DNA from: Hoeflea_A sp965228785
GTDB taxonomy: Bacteria > Pseudomonadota > Alphaproteobacteria > Rhizobiales > Rhizobiaceae
NCBI GenBank assembly: GCA_965228785.1
Contig: CBDDIF010000002.1
Coordinates: forward strand, 3,410,001 to 3,474,000
DNA length: 64,000 nt
Direction of reading: 5' to 3'
Positions 7,053 to 16,006 of the stretch are shown piece after piece; positions within the stretch are counted from its first letter, which is position 1; every line of letters starts with the position of its first letter. Below the pieces are notes generated by a model that was not told the origin of the DNA, ran no database searches, and saw only the letters and a list, made by a program, of their open reading frames with translations. A program made the translations under genes and the position numbers.

Positions 7053-9392
7053 TCAGGCGTTCAGTGCCGCCCATACCTTGGCGGGTGTCGCCGGCATGGA
7101 CAGGTCGTTGTTGCCGATTGCATCGGTGATGGCGTTTATGACCGCCGGCGGTGATCCAATGGCACCGGCCTCACCGCAACCCTTCATACCGAGCGGGTTG
7201 GACGGGCAAACGGTGACCGTGGTCGACACGTCGAAAGACGGCAGGTCATCGGCGCGCGGCATGGTGTAATCCATGTAGCTCGCCGTCACCAACTGACCGT
7301 TGTCATCATAGGCGCAGCCTTCCAGCAGTGCCTGACCGATGCCCTGGGCGAGACCACCATGCACCTGGCCCTCGACCACCATCGGGTTGATGATGTTGCC
7401 GAAATCATCGGCCGCAACGAATTGCACAACGTCGGTCGTTCCGGTTTCCGGATCAACTTCCACCTCGCAGATGTAGCAGCCGGACGGGAAGGTGAAGTTG
7501 GACGGGTCATAGAAGGACGTTTCCTTCAGACCCGGCTCCATACCTTCCGGCAGGTTGTGCGCGGTGTAGCAGGCCAGCGCCAGCTGGAACCACGGGATCG
7601 CCTTGTCGGTGCCGGCGACTTTGAGCTCGCCATTCTCGATGACAATGTCCGATTCGTCAGCTTCAAGCTGATGCGCTGCCACCTTCTTGGCCTTGGCCTC
7701 GACCTTGTCGAGCGCCTGGACAATCGCTGACATGCCAACGGCGCCGGAGCGCGAGCCATAGGTGCCCATGCCCATCTGCACCTTGTCGGTGTCACCATGG
7801 ACGACGGAGATCGTGTCGAGCGGTACACCAAGCCGGTCGGCAACGACCTGGGCAAAGGTGGTCTCGTGACCCTGGCCATGGCTGTGCGACCCGGTCAGCA
7901 CTTCGATGGTGCCGACGGCGTTGACCCTCACTTCCGCCGATTCCCACAGCCCTACACCGGCCCCGAGCGCACCAACGGCTGCCGACGGCGCAATTCCGCA
8001 GGCCTCGATGTAGCAGCTCATGCCGATGCCGCGCAGCTTACCGCGACCCTGAGCTTCCGCCTTGCGGGCCGGGAAGCCGGCATAGTCAGCCGCCTGCGTA
8101 GCGGCAGTCAGCGACGCTTCGAAGTCACCGGCATCATAGGTCATGATAACCGGCGTCTCATGCGGGAACTCCTTGATGAAGTTGATACGCCGCAATTCAG
8201 CCGGGCTTATGCCCAACTCGCGTGCCGCTGTCTCCATCGCACGTTCAAGGATATAACTGGCTTCCGGCCGGCCGGCGCCGCGATAGGCGTCCACCGGAGC
8301 GGTGTTGGTATAGGCTGTGCGCACGTTGCAGAAGATGTTCGGGATATTGTACTGGCCCGACAGCAAGGTCGCATAGAGATAGGTCGGCACCGAGGACGAG
8401 AACAGCGACATGTAGGCGCCGAGATTGGCCAGAGTATCCACCTTGATACCGGTGATGCGGTGGTTCGCATCGAAGGCGACCTTGATGGTCGACACATGAT
8501 CGCGGCCGTGCGCATCCGTCAGGAAGGACTCGGTTCGGTCGGCCACCCATTTCACCGGCACGCCGGTGCGCTTGGAAGCCCACAGACAGACGATTTCTTC
8601 CGGATAGATGTAGATCTTGGAACCGAAGCCACCTCCGACATCGGGCGCAATGACCCGCAGCTTGTTTTCCGGCGCCACATTATAGAAGGCGCTCAGCACC
8701 AGCCGTGCCACGTGCGGGTTCTGCGACGTGGTCCACAATGTGTAATGACCTTCGCCCGAATCGTAATGGGCAAGTGCAGCACGCGGCTCCATGGCGTTGG
8801 GCACCAGGCGGTTGTTGGAGACTTCCATCTCCGTCACGTGGGCGGCGTCGGAAATCGCCTCTTCGACCAACTGCTCTTCACCAATGACCCAATCGAAGAT
8901 CAGGTTACCGGGGGCTGCCTCGTGGATCTGCGGCGCACCGGGTTCGATTGCATCAACCGCATCAATAACCGCAGGCAGTTCCTCATATTCCACAACGACT
9001 TTCTCAGCCGCCTCACGAGCCAGTGCGTGGGTTTCGGCAACAACGATGACAACGGCATCGCCGACATAGCGAACCGTGTCCTCGGCGAGCGGACGCCAAA
9101 CACCCATGTTCATCGGCGAGCCGTCTTTCGAATGGATCATCCAGCCACAGATGATGTTGCCGATGCCGTCTTCTGTCAGCTGTTTGCCGTCAAGCACGCC
9201 GTAGACGCCTTGCATGGCTTCCGCGGCGCTTTTGTCGATGCTGACGATGCGCGCGTGCGCATGCGGGCTGCGAACAAAATGGGCGTGGCGCATGCCGGCT
9301 TCGTAAACGTCATCCGTGTAGCGGCCCTGCCCCGTGATGAACCGAAAATCCTCTTTGCGCGCGACTCGCGCACCAATTCCTTCAACTCCCAT
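7053..9392 (-). CDS. Molybdopterin-binding large subunit, form II CoxL/aldehyde oxidase-xanthine dehydrogenase family
   Basis: A 779-residue subunit beginning MGVEGIGARVARKEDFRF with GGAGGAG ahead of the ATG. The active-site loop reads DAYRGAGRPEAS, the form II signature; true CO dehydrogenases (form I) have AYRCSFR with a selenylated/sulfurated Cys, which is absent. Molybdenum-cofactor segments (GGGFGSKIY, GSHSHGQGHETTFAQ) and the catalytic Glu in KGCGEAGAIGSPP near the C-terminus are intact. It probably hydroxylates an aldehyde or N-heterocycle rather than CO. Genes for cofactor sulfuration or CoxD/E/F maturation are not in this window. It lies between CoxS (109 bp upstream) and CoxM (23 bp downstream). 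Confidence 0.93.
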   Translation of the reverse strand: MGVEGIGARVARKEDFRFITGQGRYTDDVYEAGMRHAHFVRSPHAHARIVSIDKSAAEAMQGVYGVLDGKQLTEDGIGNIICGWMIHSKDGSPMNMGVWRPLAEDTVRYVGDAVVIVVAETHALAREAAEKVVVEYEELPAVIDAVDAIEPGAPQIHEAAPGNLIFDWVIGEEQLVEEAISDAAHVTEMEVSNNRLVPNAMEPRAALAHYDSGEGHYTLWTTSQNPHVARLVLSAFYNVAPENKLRVIAPDVGGGFGSKIYIYPEEIVCLWASKRTGVPVKWVADRTESFLTDAHGRDHVSTIKVAFDANHRITGIKVDTLANLGAYMSLFSSSVPTYLYATLLSGQYNIPNIFCNVRTAYTNTAPVDAYRGAGRPEASYILERAMETAARELGISPAELRRINFIKEFPHETPVIMTYDAGDFEASLTAATQAADYAGFPARKAEAQGRGKLRGIGMSCYIEACGIAPSAAVGALGAGVGLWESAEVRVNAVGTIEVLTGSHSHGQGHETTFAQVVADRLGVPLDTISVVHGDTDKVQMGMGTYGSRSGAVGMSAIVQALDKVEAKAKKVAAHQLEADESDIVIENGELKVAGTDKAIPWFQLALACYTAHNLPEGMEPGLKETSFYDPSNFTFPSGCYICEVEVDPETGTTDVVQFVAADDFGNIINPMVVEGQVHGGLAQGIGQALLEGCAYDDNGQLVTASYMDYTMPRADDLPSFDVSTTVTVCPSNPLGMKGCGEAGAIGSPPAVINAITDAIGNNDLSMPATPAKVWAALNA

Positions 9393-9500
9393 GGAAATCT
9401 CCTCCGTATTGGGCGGCGATTTTCGATCCGCGCTCTTCCCCGCTGGTGCGGAGTGGCTGCCGGGCGCACCCGGCCGAATCGAACCCGCCAGCTGGTTGCG

Positions 9501-9989
9501 CTATTCGGCTGCCTGTTGCGAGCCACTCATTTCCGCAGCGGCGGCAAGAATGGCCTTGACGATGTTATGATAGCCGGTGCAACGGCAGATGTTGCCTTCC
9601 AGCTCGGCCCGCACGGTCGCCTCGTCGAGCGAAGCACCGTACCGGTTGATCATGTCGGTTGCCGCCATGATCATGCCCGGGGTGCAGAACCCGCATTGCA
9701 GACCGTGGTTCTCGTGGAACGCTTTCTGCACCGGGTGGAGATCGCCACCGCTCGCCATGCCTTCGATGGTCGTGACGCTGGTGCCGTCCGCCTGGGCGGC
9801 GAGCATTGTGCAGGACTTTACGGCCTTGCCGTCAACATGGACGACGCAGGCGCCGCATTGCGACGTGTCGCAACCCACATGGGTACCCGTCAGGGCGAGA
9901 TTCGTGCGCAAATACTCGACCAACAGCGTGCGGTCTTCGACCTCTCCGCTGACCTGTCGACCATTCACAGTCATTGATACGCTTGCCAT
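9501..9989 (-). CDS. 2Fe-2S (small) subunit of the form II CoxSLM enzyme
   Basis: A 162-residue subunit with GGGAGG before its ATG. The N-terminal plant-ferredoxin-type cluster is held by the Cys residues in GCDTSQCGACVV and the later KSCTM; the second, all-helical cluster by QCGFCTPGMI and NICRCTGYHNIV. These two clusters relay electrons from the molybdenum site to FAD in CoxM. It is the first gene of the three-subunit set, 272 bp after the SDR gene. That gap could hold a separate promoter, but I see no clear -35/-10 there. Confidence 0.94.
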   Translation of the reverse strand: MASVSMTVNGRQVSGEVEDRTLLVEYLRTNLALTGTHVGCDTSQCGACVVHVDGKAVKSCTMLAAQADGTSVTTIEGMASGGDLHPVQKAFHENHGLQCGFCTPGMIMAATDMINRYGASLDEATVRAELEGNICRCTGYHNIVKAILAAAAEMSGSQQAAE

Positions 9990-10261
9990 CCAATACCTCC
10001 CACAAACCGGCTCCAGGCCGGATAGATGCCTGGGCCTTTCTCATGCCTCACCACAGATGTGGCAGGGCGACCTCGTTGCAACCCCGTTTGGACGGTTTTC
10101 GTCCGCCGATGTGGGGCAGTTCAGAGTCGTTCTTGATCCATAGGAGCCAATCCGTGGCGGCTTAGTCAAGCCTTAGCCGGCAAGTTGGCCGAAAGTGCGC
10201 GACGAATTTCCAGAAACTCCTACTAAAGGCCAATATTGTCTCTCCGGCAGCCAAAATCGTC

Positions 10262-11008
10262 TCAGATGCAGCGGCCGCCATCAACCTCCATGGCGACACC
10301 GGTCACCATGCTGGCCTCGTCGGAACACAGATAGCAAGCCGCATTGCCCATATCCTCAGGAGTGGAGAAGCGGCCGATCGGAATCGTCGACAGGAACTTC
10401 GCCCGTATTTCCGGCGTGTCTTCGCCCATGAAGGTTTTCAGCAGGGGTGTTTCGCCGGCCACCGGATTGATTGCGTTGACGCGAATGCCGGCAGGCGCCA
10501 GCTCCACCGCCATCGTCTTGGTCGCCGTGATCATCCAGCCCTTGGAAGCGTTGTACCAGTTCAGCCGCGGTCGAGGGCTGACACCGGCGGTGGAAGCAAC
10601 GTTGAGGATGCAGCCCGTTCCGCGCGCCTTCATATCCGGCACCAGTTGTCGCGCCGTCAGATAGACCGACTTCACATTGACTGCGAGCACCCGGTCGAAA
10701 TCGGCCTCTGTGACCTCTTCGAGCGACATCGGCATGTGCGACACGCCCGCATTGTTGACAAGAATGTCTACATGCCCGAAGGCGGCGAGCGCGGCATCCG
10801 CCATGGCCTCGACACTGTCGCCGCTTGAGACATCGACGGTCTGTGCCACAGCGGCTTCGCCGAGCTCGTCCGCCTTGGCCGCGGCCGCCTCACCATTGAT
10901 ATCGGCAATCATCACCCGGGCGCCTTCGGCCAGGAACTTGCGTACGATGCCGTCGCCGAATCCGGAGGCGCCGCCCGTGACGATTGCTGTTTTGCCCTCA
11001 AGCCGCAT
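10262..11008 (-). CDS. SDR family oxidoreductase
   Basis: A 248-residue classical short-chain dehydrogenase with AAGGAG before the ATG. The NAD(P) site TGGASGFGDGIV, the structural NNAG, the catalytic Ser in NVASTAG and the YNASK Tyr-Lys pair are all present. An acidic residue after strand 2 (MIADING) suggests a preference for NAD over NADP. The start lies 21 bp after the aldehyde dehydrogenase stop, so it belongs to the same transcript. It probably oxidises an alcohol intermediate in the pathway served by the neighbouring transporter and dehydrogenases. Confidence 0.92.
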   Translation of the reverse strand: MRLEGKTAIVTGGASGFGDGIVRKFLAEGARVMIADINGEAAAAKADELGEAAVAQTVDVSSGDSVEAMADAALAAFGHVDILVNNAGVSHMPMSLEEVTEADFDRVLAVNVKSVYLTARQLVPDMKARGTGCILNVASTAGVSPRPRLNWYNASKGWMITATKTMAVELAPAGIRVNAINPVAGETPLLKTFMGEDTPEIRAKFLSTIPIGRFSTPEDMGNAACYLCSDEASMVTGVAMEVDGGRCI

Positions 11009-11028
11009 TGTTGTTTCTCCTTGATTGA

Positions 11029-12492
11029 TCAGTCGTGCAGGACGGCGACGGTTTTCAGCGTGGAAAAGCCGTAGAGCGCCTCAAAGCCCTTCTCGCGGCC
11101 ATGGCCGGATTTGCCGACGCCGCCGAAGGGCAGTTCGACGCCGCCGCCGGCGCCGTAATTGTTGACAAAGACCTGGCCCGAGCGCAGCGCCTTGGCGAGG
11201 CGCATCTGTCGACCACCGTCGCGGGTCCAAACCCCGGCCACCAGACCATAATCCGTGCCGTTTGCTATCGAGACGGCCTCAGCGTCGGTGTCAAACGGAA
11301 TGACCACCTGCACCGGTCCGAAAATCTCGTCCTGCGCCAGCCGATGCTCCGGCGATACGCCGGCGATCAGCGTCGGCTCCACATAGTGGCCGCCAATGGG
11401 CGCGTCGTCGACAATGGTGCCGCGTGCGGCGATGGTCAGCCCGTCCTGTTCGGCAACACTGAGGAACCCGCTGACGATTTCCTTTTGCCGCGACGAGATC
11501 AGCGGGCCGACGTCGAGATCGGAAACCGCAGGTCCGACGCGCAGCGCCTTGTAGCGCTCCGCCATGCGGTCGAGCACGTCGACATAGATCGAGCGGTGCA
11601 CCAGGATGCGTGAGGAGGCCGAACAGGTCTGTCCGGCATTCTGAATGCCGGCATTGACCAGAAACGGCAGCGCCTTGTCGATATCGGCATCGGCGAAGAC
11701 GACCTGAGGCGACTTGCCGCCGAGTTCCAGCGTCACCGGCACCACATTGCGCGCCGCAGCGCTCTGCACCAGCGTTCCGACACCGACCGAACCGGTGAAG
11801 GAGATGTGATTGACACCCGGATGATCGGTCAGTGCGGCGCCTGCTTCCTCGCCGAGTCCGGGCACCACATTCAGTGCGCCCGGCGGCAGGCCTGCTTCAT
11901 GGGCGATGCGTGCGAAGGCAAGCGCCGTCAGACAAGCCTCCTCGGCCGGCTTGAGCACACTGGCGTTGCCCATCGCCAAGGCGGCGCCGACGGACCGTCC
12001 GATGATCTGCATCGGGTAGTTCCACGGCACGATGTGTCCGGTAACGCCATGCGGCTCGCGCAGGGTGTAGACGGTATAGCCATCGAGATAGGGGATGGTC
12101 TCGCCATGCACCTTGTCGGCCGCACCACCATAGAACTCCATGTAGCGGGCGAGCGCGATAGCGTCGTTGCGCGCCTGGGTCAGCGGCTTGCCGACATCGG
12201 CGGCTTCAAGCTCTGCCAACATGTCGACCTGATCGAGCACCCGCTGGCCGATGCGGGTGAGAATGCGGCCACGCTCGACCGCTGTCATGCGCCCCCACAT
12301 GCCCTCAAGCGCGGCATGCGCGGCATCGGCGGCCGCATCGATGTCGCCCGAGCCCCCACGGGCGATTTCACCCACCGATTCCCCGGTCGACGGGTTCTCC
12401 AGCTCGAGCCGGTCGCCGCTTTCGGCCGGCACCCATTCGCCGTTGATGAAACAGTTTGCCGGGTCGAAGCCCAGCCGGTCTGCAGTATCCAT
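11029..12492 (-). CDS. Aldehyde dehydrogenase family protein
   Basis: A 487-residue NAD(P)-dependent aldehyde dehydrogenase. I chose ATG 12492 (MDTADRLGFDP), which has GAGAGG upstream; a GTG at 12507 would add five residues. Catalytic Glu lies in TLELGGKSPQVV and catalytic Cys in NAGQTCSASSRIL, with the cofactor motif FTGSVGVG. It converts an aldehyde to an acid. It sits directly after the ABC ATPase gene and before the SDR, so it probably acts on the same imported compound. Confidence 0.93.
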   Translation of the reverse strand: MDTADRLGFDPANCFINGEWVPAESGDRLELENPSTGESVGEIARGGSGDIDAAADAAHAALEGMWGRMTAVERGRILTRIGQRVLDQVDMLAELEAADVGKPLTQARNDAIALARYMEFYGGAADKVHGETIPYLDGYTVYTLREPHGVTGHIVPWNYPMQIIGRSVGAALAMGNASVLKPAEEACLTALAFARIAHEAGLPPGALNVVPGLGEEAGAALTDHPGVNHISFTGSVGVGTLVQSAAARNVVPVTLELGGKSPQVVFADADIDKALPFLVNAGIQNAGQTCSASSRILVHRSIYVDVLDRMAERYKALRVGPAVSDLDVGPLISSRQKEIVSGFLSVAEQDGLTIAARGTIVDDAPIGGHYVEPTLIAGVSPEHRLAQDEIFGPVQVVIPFDTDAEAVSIANGTDYGLVAGVWTRDGGRQMRLAKALRSGQVFVNNYGAGGGVELPFGGVGKSGHGREKGFEALYGFSTLKTVAVLHD

Positions 12493-12503
12493 GGTTGCGC
12501 CTC

Positions 12504-14135
12504 TCACTGCGTCGTGTTGGACCGCGCCTCGCGGGCCCGCAGCGCCTCGTCCAGAATAGGCGTCGCCGCCAGTAGTTCCCGCGTATAGTCGTGGCGGGGG
12601 TTGCGAAAGACCTCCTCGGTGCGGCCTTCCTCGACTATCTTACCCGCCTTCATGACCAGAACACGGTCGGTGATCGCCCGTACCACCGAAAGATCGTGCG
12701 AGATGAAAAGATAGGAGACCGCGAGGCGGTCCGAAAGATCGGCCAGCAGGTCGAGTATCTGCGCGCGGATGGACACGTCAAGCGCTGACACCGCCTCGTC
12801 GAGCACGATCAGCGATGGCTCGATAATCAGCGCCCGGGCAATGGCGATGCGCTGCCGCTGGCCACCGGAGAACTCGTGGATGTATTTGTGCGCGTCGGAC
12901 GGATCGAGGCCGACATTGGTCAGCGCGTTGGCCACGCGCTCGGACCGCTCGCTGCCCTGCGGTGGATCATCCAGCAAGTGGAAAGGCTCGGTGATCAGCC
13001 GGTCGACCCGATGGCGCGGATTGAAGGAGCTGTAAGGGTCCTGAAAAACCACCTGGACGCGACGCCGCATCTGCCGATCCGGGCCGGCCCCGGCCGTCGA
13101 GAACAGATTGCCGTCCAATCGAATTTCGCCGCCCTGGACCGCATCGAGCGCCAGAATGGCGCGCGTAAGCGTCGACTTGCCACAGCCGCTTTCCCCTACG
13201 AGGCCGACATTCTCGCCATGCATGATCGCCAATGACACGTGATCGACCGCCCGGAAGTGGCCGGGGGCCGTAAAGAGCGAGCGGCGAGGCAGGGCGTAGT
13301 CGCGCACCACGTTTTCGATCTCGATCACCGGTTTGCTGCGGTCGGCGCCATGAGCGGGATTGCGCGTCGGCACATGGTTGGACGCCTCGAACAGAGCGCG
13401 TGTGTAAGGGTGGTTCATCTGCCGGAACAGCGTCACCGTCTCGCCGGCCTCGACGATTTCACCATCCTTCATGATGGCGATGTGATCAGCCATGTCGGCA
13501 ACCACGGCCAGGTCGTGGGTGATCAGGATCAGTCCCATACCATCCTCCTCGACCAGCTTCTTCAGCAGCCTGAGGATCTGAGCCTGGGTGGTGACATCGA
13601 GCGCCGTGGTCGGTTCATCGGCGATCAGCAGCTTCGGTCGCAGTGCAATGGCCATGGCGATGACGACGCGCTGGCGCTGGCCGCCGGAGAGGTCGTGCGG
13701 ATAGCGGTCGAGCGGAAACTGCTCTTCCGGCAGGCCGACACGGTTGAGCGCCTCGCGAGCGATCTGCCGGGCTTCGCGCCGGGTCTTGCCGCTGTGGACC
13801 AGGATGGTTTCCGACACCTGGTCGCCGATGGTCTGGACCGGGTTGAGGGCTGTCATCGGTTCCTGGAAAACCATGCCGATATCGTTGCCCCGCAGCGCGC
13901 ACATCTGTTTCTCGGAGCAATCTTCGAGCCGGTTGCCGTCGAGCCGGATGGATCCGGACCACTCGGTTCCGACCGGCAGCAGCTGCATCACCGCCATCGC
14001 CGTCATCGACTTGCCGGAGCCGGATTCGCCGACAATGCCAAGCACTTCGCCGCCGCGCATCTCAAGACTCAAATCCTGCAGGATGGGCGTGCCCTTTATG
14101 GCGAGCGTCAGTTTTTCGATATCGAGCAACGCCAT
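12504..14135 (-). CDS. Peptide/nickel-type ABC transporter, double ATPase (DppD-DppF fused)
   Basis: A single 543-residue chain containing two complete ATPase modules. The first has Walker A GESGSGKSMTA, signature LSGGQRQRVVIAMA and Walker B LLIADEPTTAL; the second has GESGCGKSTLT, FSGGQRQRIAIARA and LIVLDEAVSAL. In most systems these are two proteins, but the fused form is common in alphaproteobacteria. It overlaps the upstream permease stop by one base, implying coupled translation. It powers the DppB/DppC permease pair in this operon. Confidence 0.95.
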   Translation of the reverse strand: MALLDIEKLTLAIKGTPILQDLSLEMRGGEVLGIVGESGSGKSMTAMAVMQLLPVGTEWSGSIRLDGNRLEDCSEKQMCALRGNDIGMVFQEPMTALNPVQTIGDQVSETILVHSGKTRREARQIAREALNRVGLPEEQFPLDRYPHDLSGGQRQRVVIAMAIALRPKLLIADEPTTALDVTTQAQILRLLKKLVEEDGMGLILITHDLAVVADMADHIAIMKDGEIVEAGETVTLFRQMNHPYTRALFEASNHVPTRNPAHGADRSKPVIEIENVVRDYALPRRSLFTAPGHFRAVDHVSLAIMHGENVGLVGESGCGKSTLTRAILALDAVQGGEIRLDGNLFSTAGAGPDRQMRRRVQVVFQDPYSSFNPRHRVDRLITEPFHLLDDPPQGSERSERVANALTNVGLDPSDAHKYIHEFSGGQRQRIAIARALIIEPSLIVLDEAVSALDVSIRAQILDLLADLSDRLAVSYLFISHDLSVVRAITDRVLVMKAGKIVEEGRTEEVFRNPRHDYTRELLAATPILDEALRAREARSNTTQ

Positions 14136-14995
14136 CAGCGGGCCCGCCTCAGCCTGGGATCGAAAATGTCACGCAGACCGTCGCCCATCAGGTTGAGGCC
14201 GAGCACGGTGAGCACGATGGCAAGCCCCGGGAAGATCGCCAGTTGCGGCGCGATGTAGATCATCGTCTGGGCGTCAGACAGCATGCGGCCCCAACTGGGA
14301 AGCGGCGGCTGGGTGCCGAGGCCGACATAGGCGAGCCCTGCTTCGGCGAGAATGCCGAGCGAAAACTGGATGGTGCCCTGGACGATCAGCAGATTGGTGA
14401 TGTTGGGCAGGATGTGCTCGGCGGAAATCAGTGTGGCGCCTTTGCCGGCGACACGGGCGGCCAACACATAGTCGCGTGTCCACAGCGACAGCGCCGATCC
14501 ACGGGCGAGCCTGGCGAAAACAGGAATGTTGAAGATCCCGATGGCGATGATGGCATTGACGGCGCTGGGGCCGAAGACCGCGGTGATCATGATCGCCATC
14601 AGCAGCGCCGGAAAGGCGAAGATCAGGTCATTGGTGCGCATCACGAATTCGTCGATCAGGCTGCCGTGGCGGGCCGCGGCCAGCAAGCCGAGCGGCACAC
14701 CGGCAACAATCCCGATGCCGACCGCCACGAAGGCAACAGCGATCGAGGTGCGGGCGCCGACCATGATCATTGAAAATACATCGCGGCCGAAGGCGTCTGT
14801 GCCCAGCCAGTGTGCGGCCGACGGTGGCTTCAGCTTGTTGGCGATCTGCAGGTTGGTGACGTCATAGGGCGTCCAGACAAATGACAACAAAGCTGCCACG
14901 ACAAAGATCACCGTCAGAACCAGGCCAATCATGAAGCTCGGTGAACGCAAGGCGGTGCGCACAACGCTCGTACGCAGTTCGGGCAAATCCGTCAT
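14135..14995 (-). CDS. ABC transporter permease, DppC type
   Basis: A 286-residue inner-membrane permease with an N-terminal membrane segment (FMIGLVLTVIFVVAALLSF) and the extended N-terminus typical of DppC/OppC proteins, including HWLGTDAFGRDVFSMI. The ATPase-coupling EAA-like loop is near EHILPNITNLLIV. It overlaps the DppB stop by four bases (ATGA) and the ATPase start by one. With DppB it forms the channel for a peptide-like or other small substrate. Confidence 0.94.
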   Translation of the reverse strand: MTDLPELRTSVVRTALRSPSFMIGLVLTVIFVVAALLSFVWTPYDVTNLQIANKLKPPSAAHWLGTDAFGRDVFSMIMVGARTSIAVAFVAVGIGIVAGVPLGLLAAARHGSLIDEFVMRTNDLIFAFPALLMAIMITAVFGPSAVNAIIAIGIFNIPVFARLARGSALSLWTRDYVLAARVAGKGATLISAEHILPNITNLLIVQGTIQFSLGILAEAGLAYVGLGTQPPLPSWGRMLSDAQTMIYIAPQLAIFPGLAIVLTVLGLNLMGDGLRDIFDPRLRRAR

Positions 14996-15942
14996 GCCGA
15001 CCTCCGCCGCAGCCGCGGATCGACGACCGCATAGGTGATGTCGACGAGAAAGGTCACGAGAATGACGGCGAAGACGAGCAGGAAGATCACGCTCTTGACG
15101 ACGATCAGGTCCCGCTGGGTGATACCCTGAAAGACCAGCCGGCCCAAGCCGGGCAGAAAGAACACGTTCTCGATGATGATGGCGCCCGCCAGCAGGAAGG
15201 AGAACTGCAGGCCGATGATGGTCAGAACCGGGATGAGCGCATTACGCAGGGCGTGCCGCCACAGCGCCTGGCGCTGGGTCAGCCCCTTGGCTCGGGCGGT
15301 GCGGACGAAATCCTCGCCCAGCGTGTCGAGCAGCGACGAGCGCATGACTCGCGCCAGGATCGAGGCCTGCGGCAGCGCCAGTGCGATGGCCGGCAGGGTC
15401 AGTGCCTTCATGCCGGCGAAGAAGCCTGCTTCCCATCCCGGGAAGCCGCCGGCGGAAAACCAGCGCAGCGACACCGCGAAAAACAGCACCAGCAGCATGG
15501 CGAACCAGAAATTCGGCACCGCGATGCCAAGCTGGGTTACACCCATGATCGAGACATCCGCCGGCGAGTTGCGCCGCGCCGCGGCTACAACGCCAACCGG
15601 GAATGCGATCGCTGTCGACAGGATGAGTGCGTAAACCGCCAGCGGCATGGAAATCCAGATGCGGTCTGCGATCAGCTCGCGTACCGGCACCTTGTAGGTG
15701 TAGGAAATGCCGAACTCGCCATGCAACAGGCCGGTAATCCACTGCCAGTAACGCACCGGTGCGGGTGCGTTCAGTCCAAGGCTGTCGCGCAATGCTGCGA
15801 CCGTGTCGGGCTGGGCGTTGAGACCCAGCATGAACGCCGCAGGATCGCCGGGAACCACCTCAATGACAAAGAAGATGACAAGGCTGGCAGCCAGCAGACT
15901 GAGCGTCAGCGAAACCAGCCTTTTGATCAGATAGGGCAGCAT
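14992..15942 (-). CDS. ABC transporter permease, DppB type
   Basis: A 316-residue inner-membrane permease starting MLPYLIKRLVSLTLSLLAASLVIFF-type, that is with the DppB hallmark first helix followed by VVPGDPAAFMLG. Several further hydrophobic helices and an EAA-like motif around HALRNALIPVLTIIG are visible. It follows the binding-protein gene after a 64-bp spacer that contains a strong hairpin, and overlaps DppC by four bases. Confidence 0.94.
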   Translation of the reverse strand: MLPYLIKRLVSLTLSLLAASLVIFFVIEVVPGDPAAFMLGLNAQPDTVAALRDSLGLNAPAPVRYWQWITGLLHGEFGISYTYKVPVRELIADRIWISMPLAVYALILSTAIAFPVGVVAAARRNSPADVSIMGVTQLGIAVPNFWFAMLLVLFFAVSLRWFSAGGFPGWEAGFFAGMKALTLPAIALALPQASILARVMRSSLLDTLGEDFVRTARAKGLTQRQALWRHALRNALIPVLTIIGLQFSFLLAGAIIIENVFFLPGLGRLVFQGITQRDLIVVKSVIFLLVFAVILVTFLVDITYAVVDPRLRRRSA

Positions 15943-15971
15943 GAAACCGCATCGGGACGGAGGAAGGCGGT

Positions 15972-15998
15972 GACGGGAGCCGGCAGCCGGCTCCCGTC
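15972..15998 (-). promoter_or_regulatory. Intercistronic hairpin between binding protein and permease genes
   Basis: A perfect inverted repeat of 13 bp arms (GACGGGAGCCGGC and its complement) around one central base lies between the binding-protein stop (16007) and the DppB start. It has no T-run, so it is more likely an RNA-stabilising or partially attenuating stem than a full terminator. Such stems often keep binding-protein mRNA more abundant than permease mRNA; this role is inference. Confidence 0.6.
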
Positions 15999-16006
15999 TG
16001 TGTAAA

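Noticed and set aside
7797..9977. A 726-residue plus-strand frame opposite the CoxL and CoxS genes
   Set aside because: The opposite strand encodes well-conserved enzyme subunits; this frame is open only because of the high-GC codon pattern and has no family features.
14941..16005. A 354-residue plus-strand frame opposite the DppB/DppC genes
   Set aside because: Its composition is the complement of membrane-protein codons, and the minus-strand permeases are certain.
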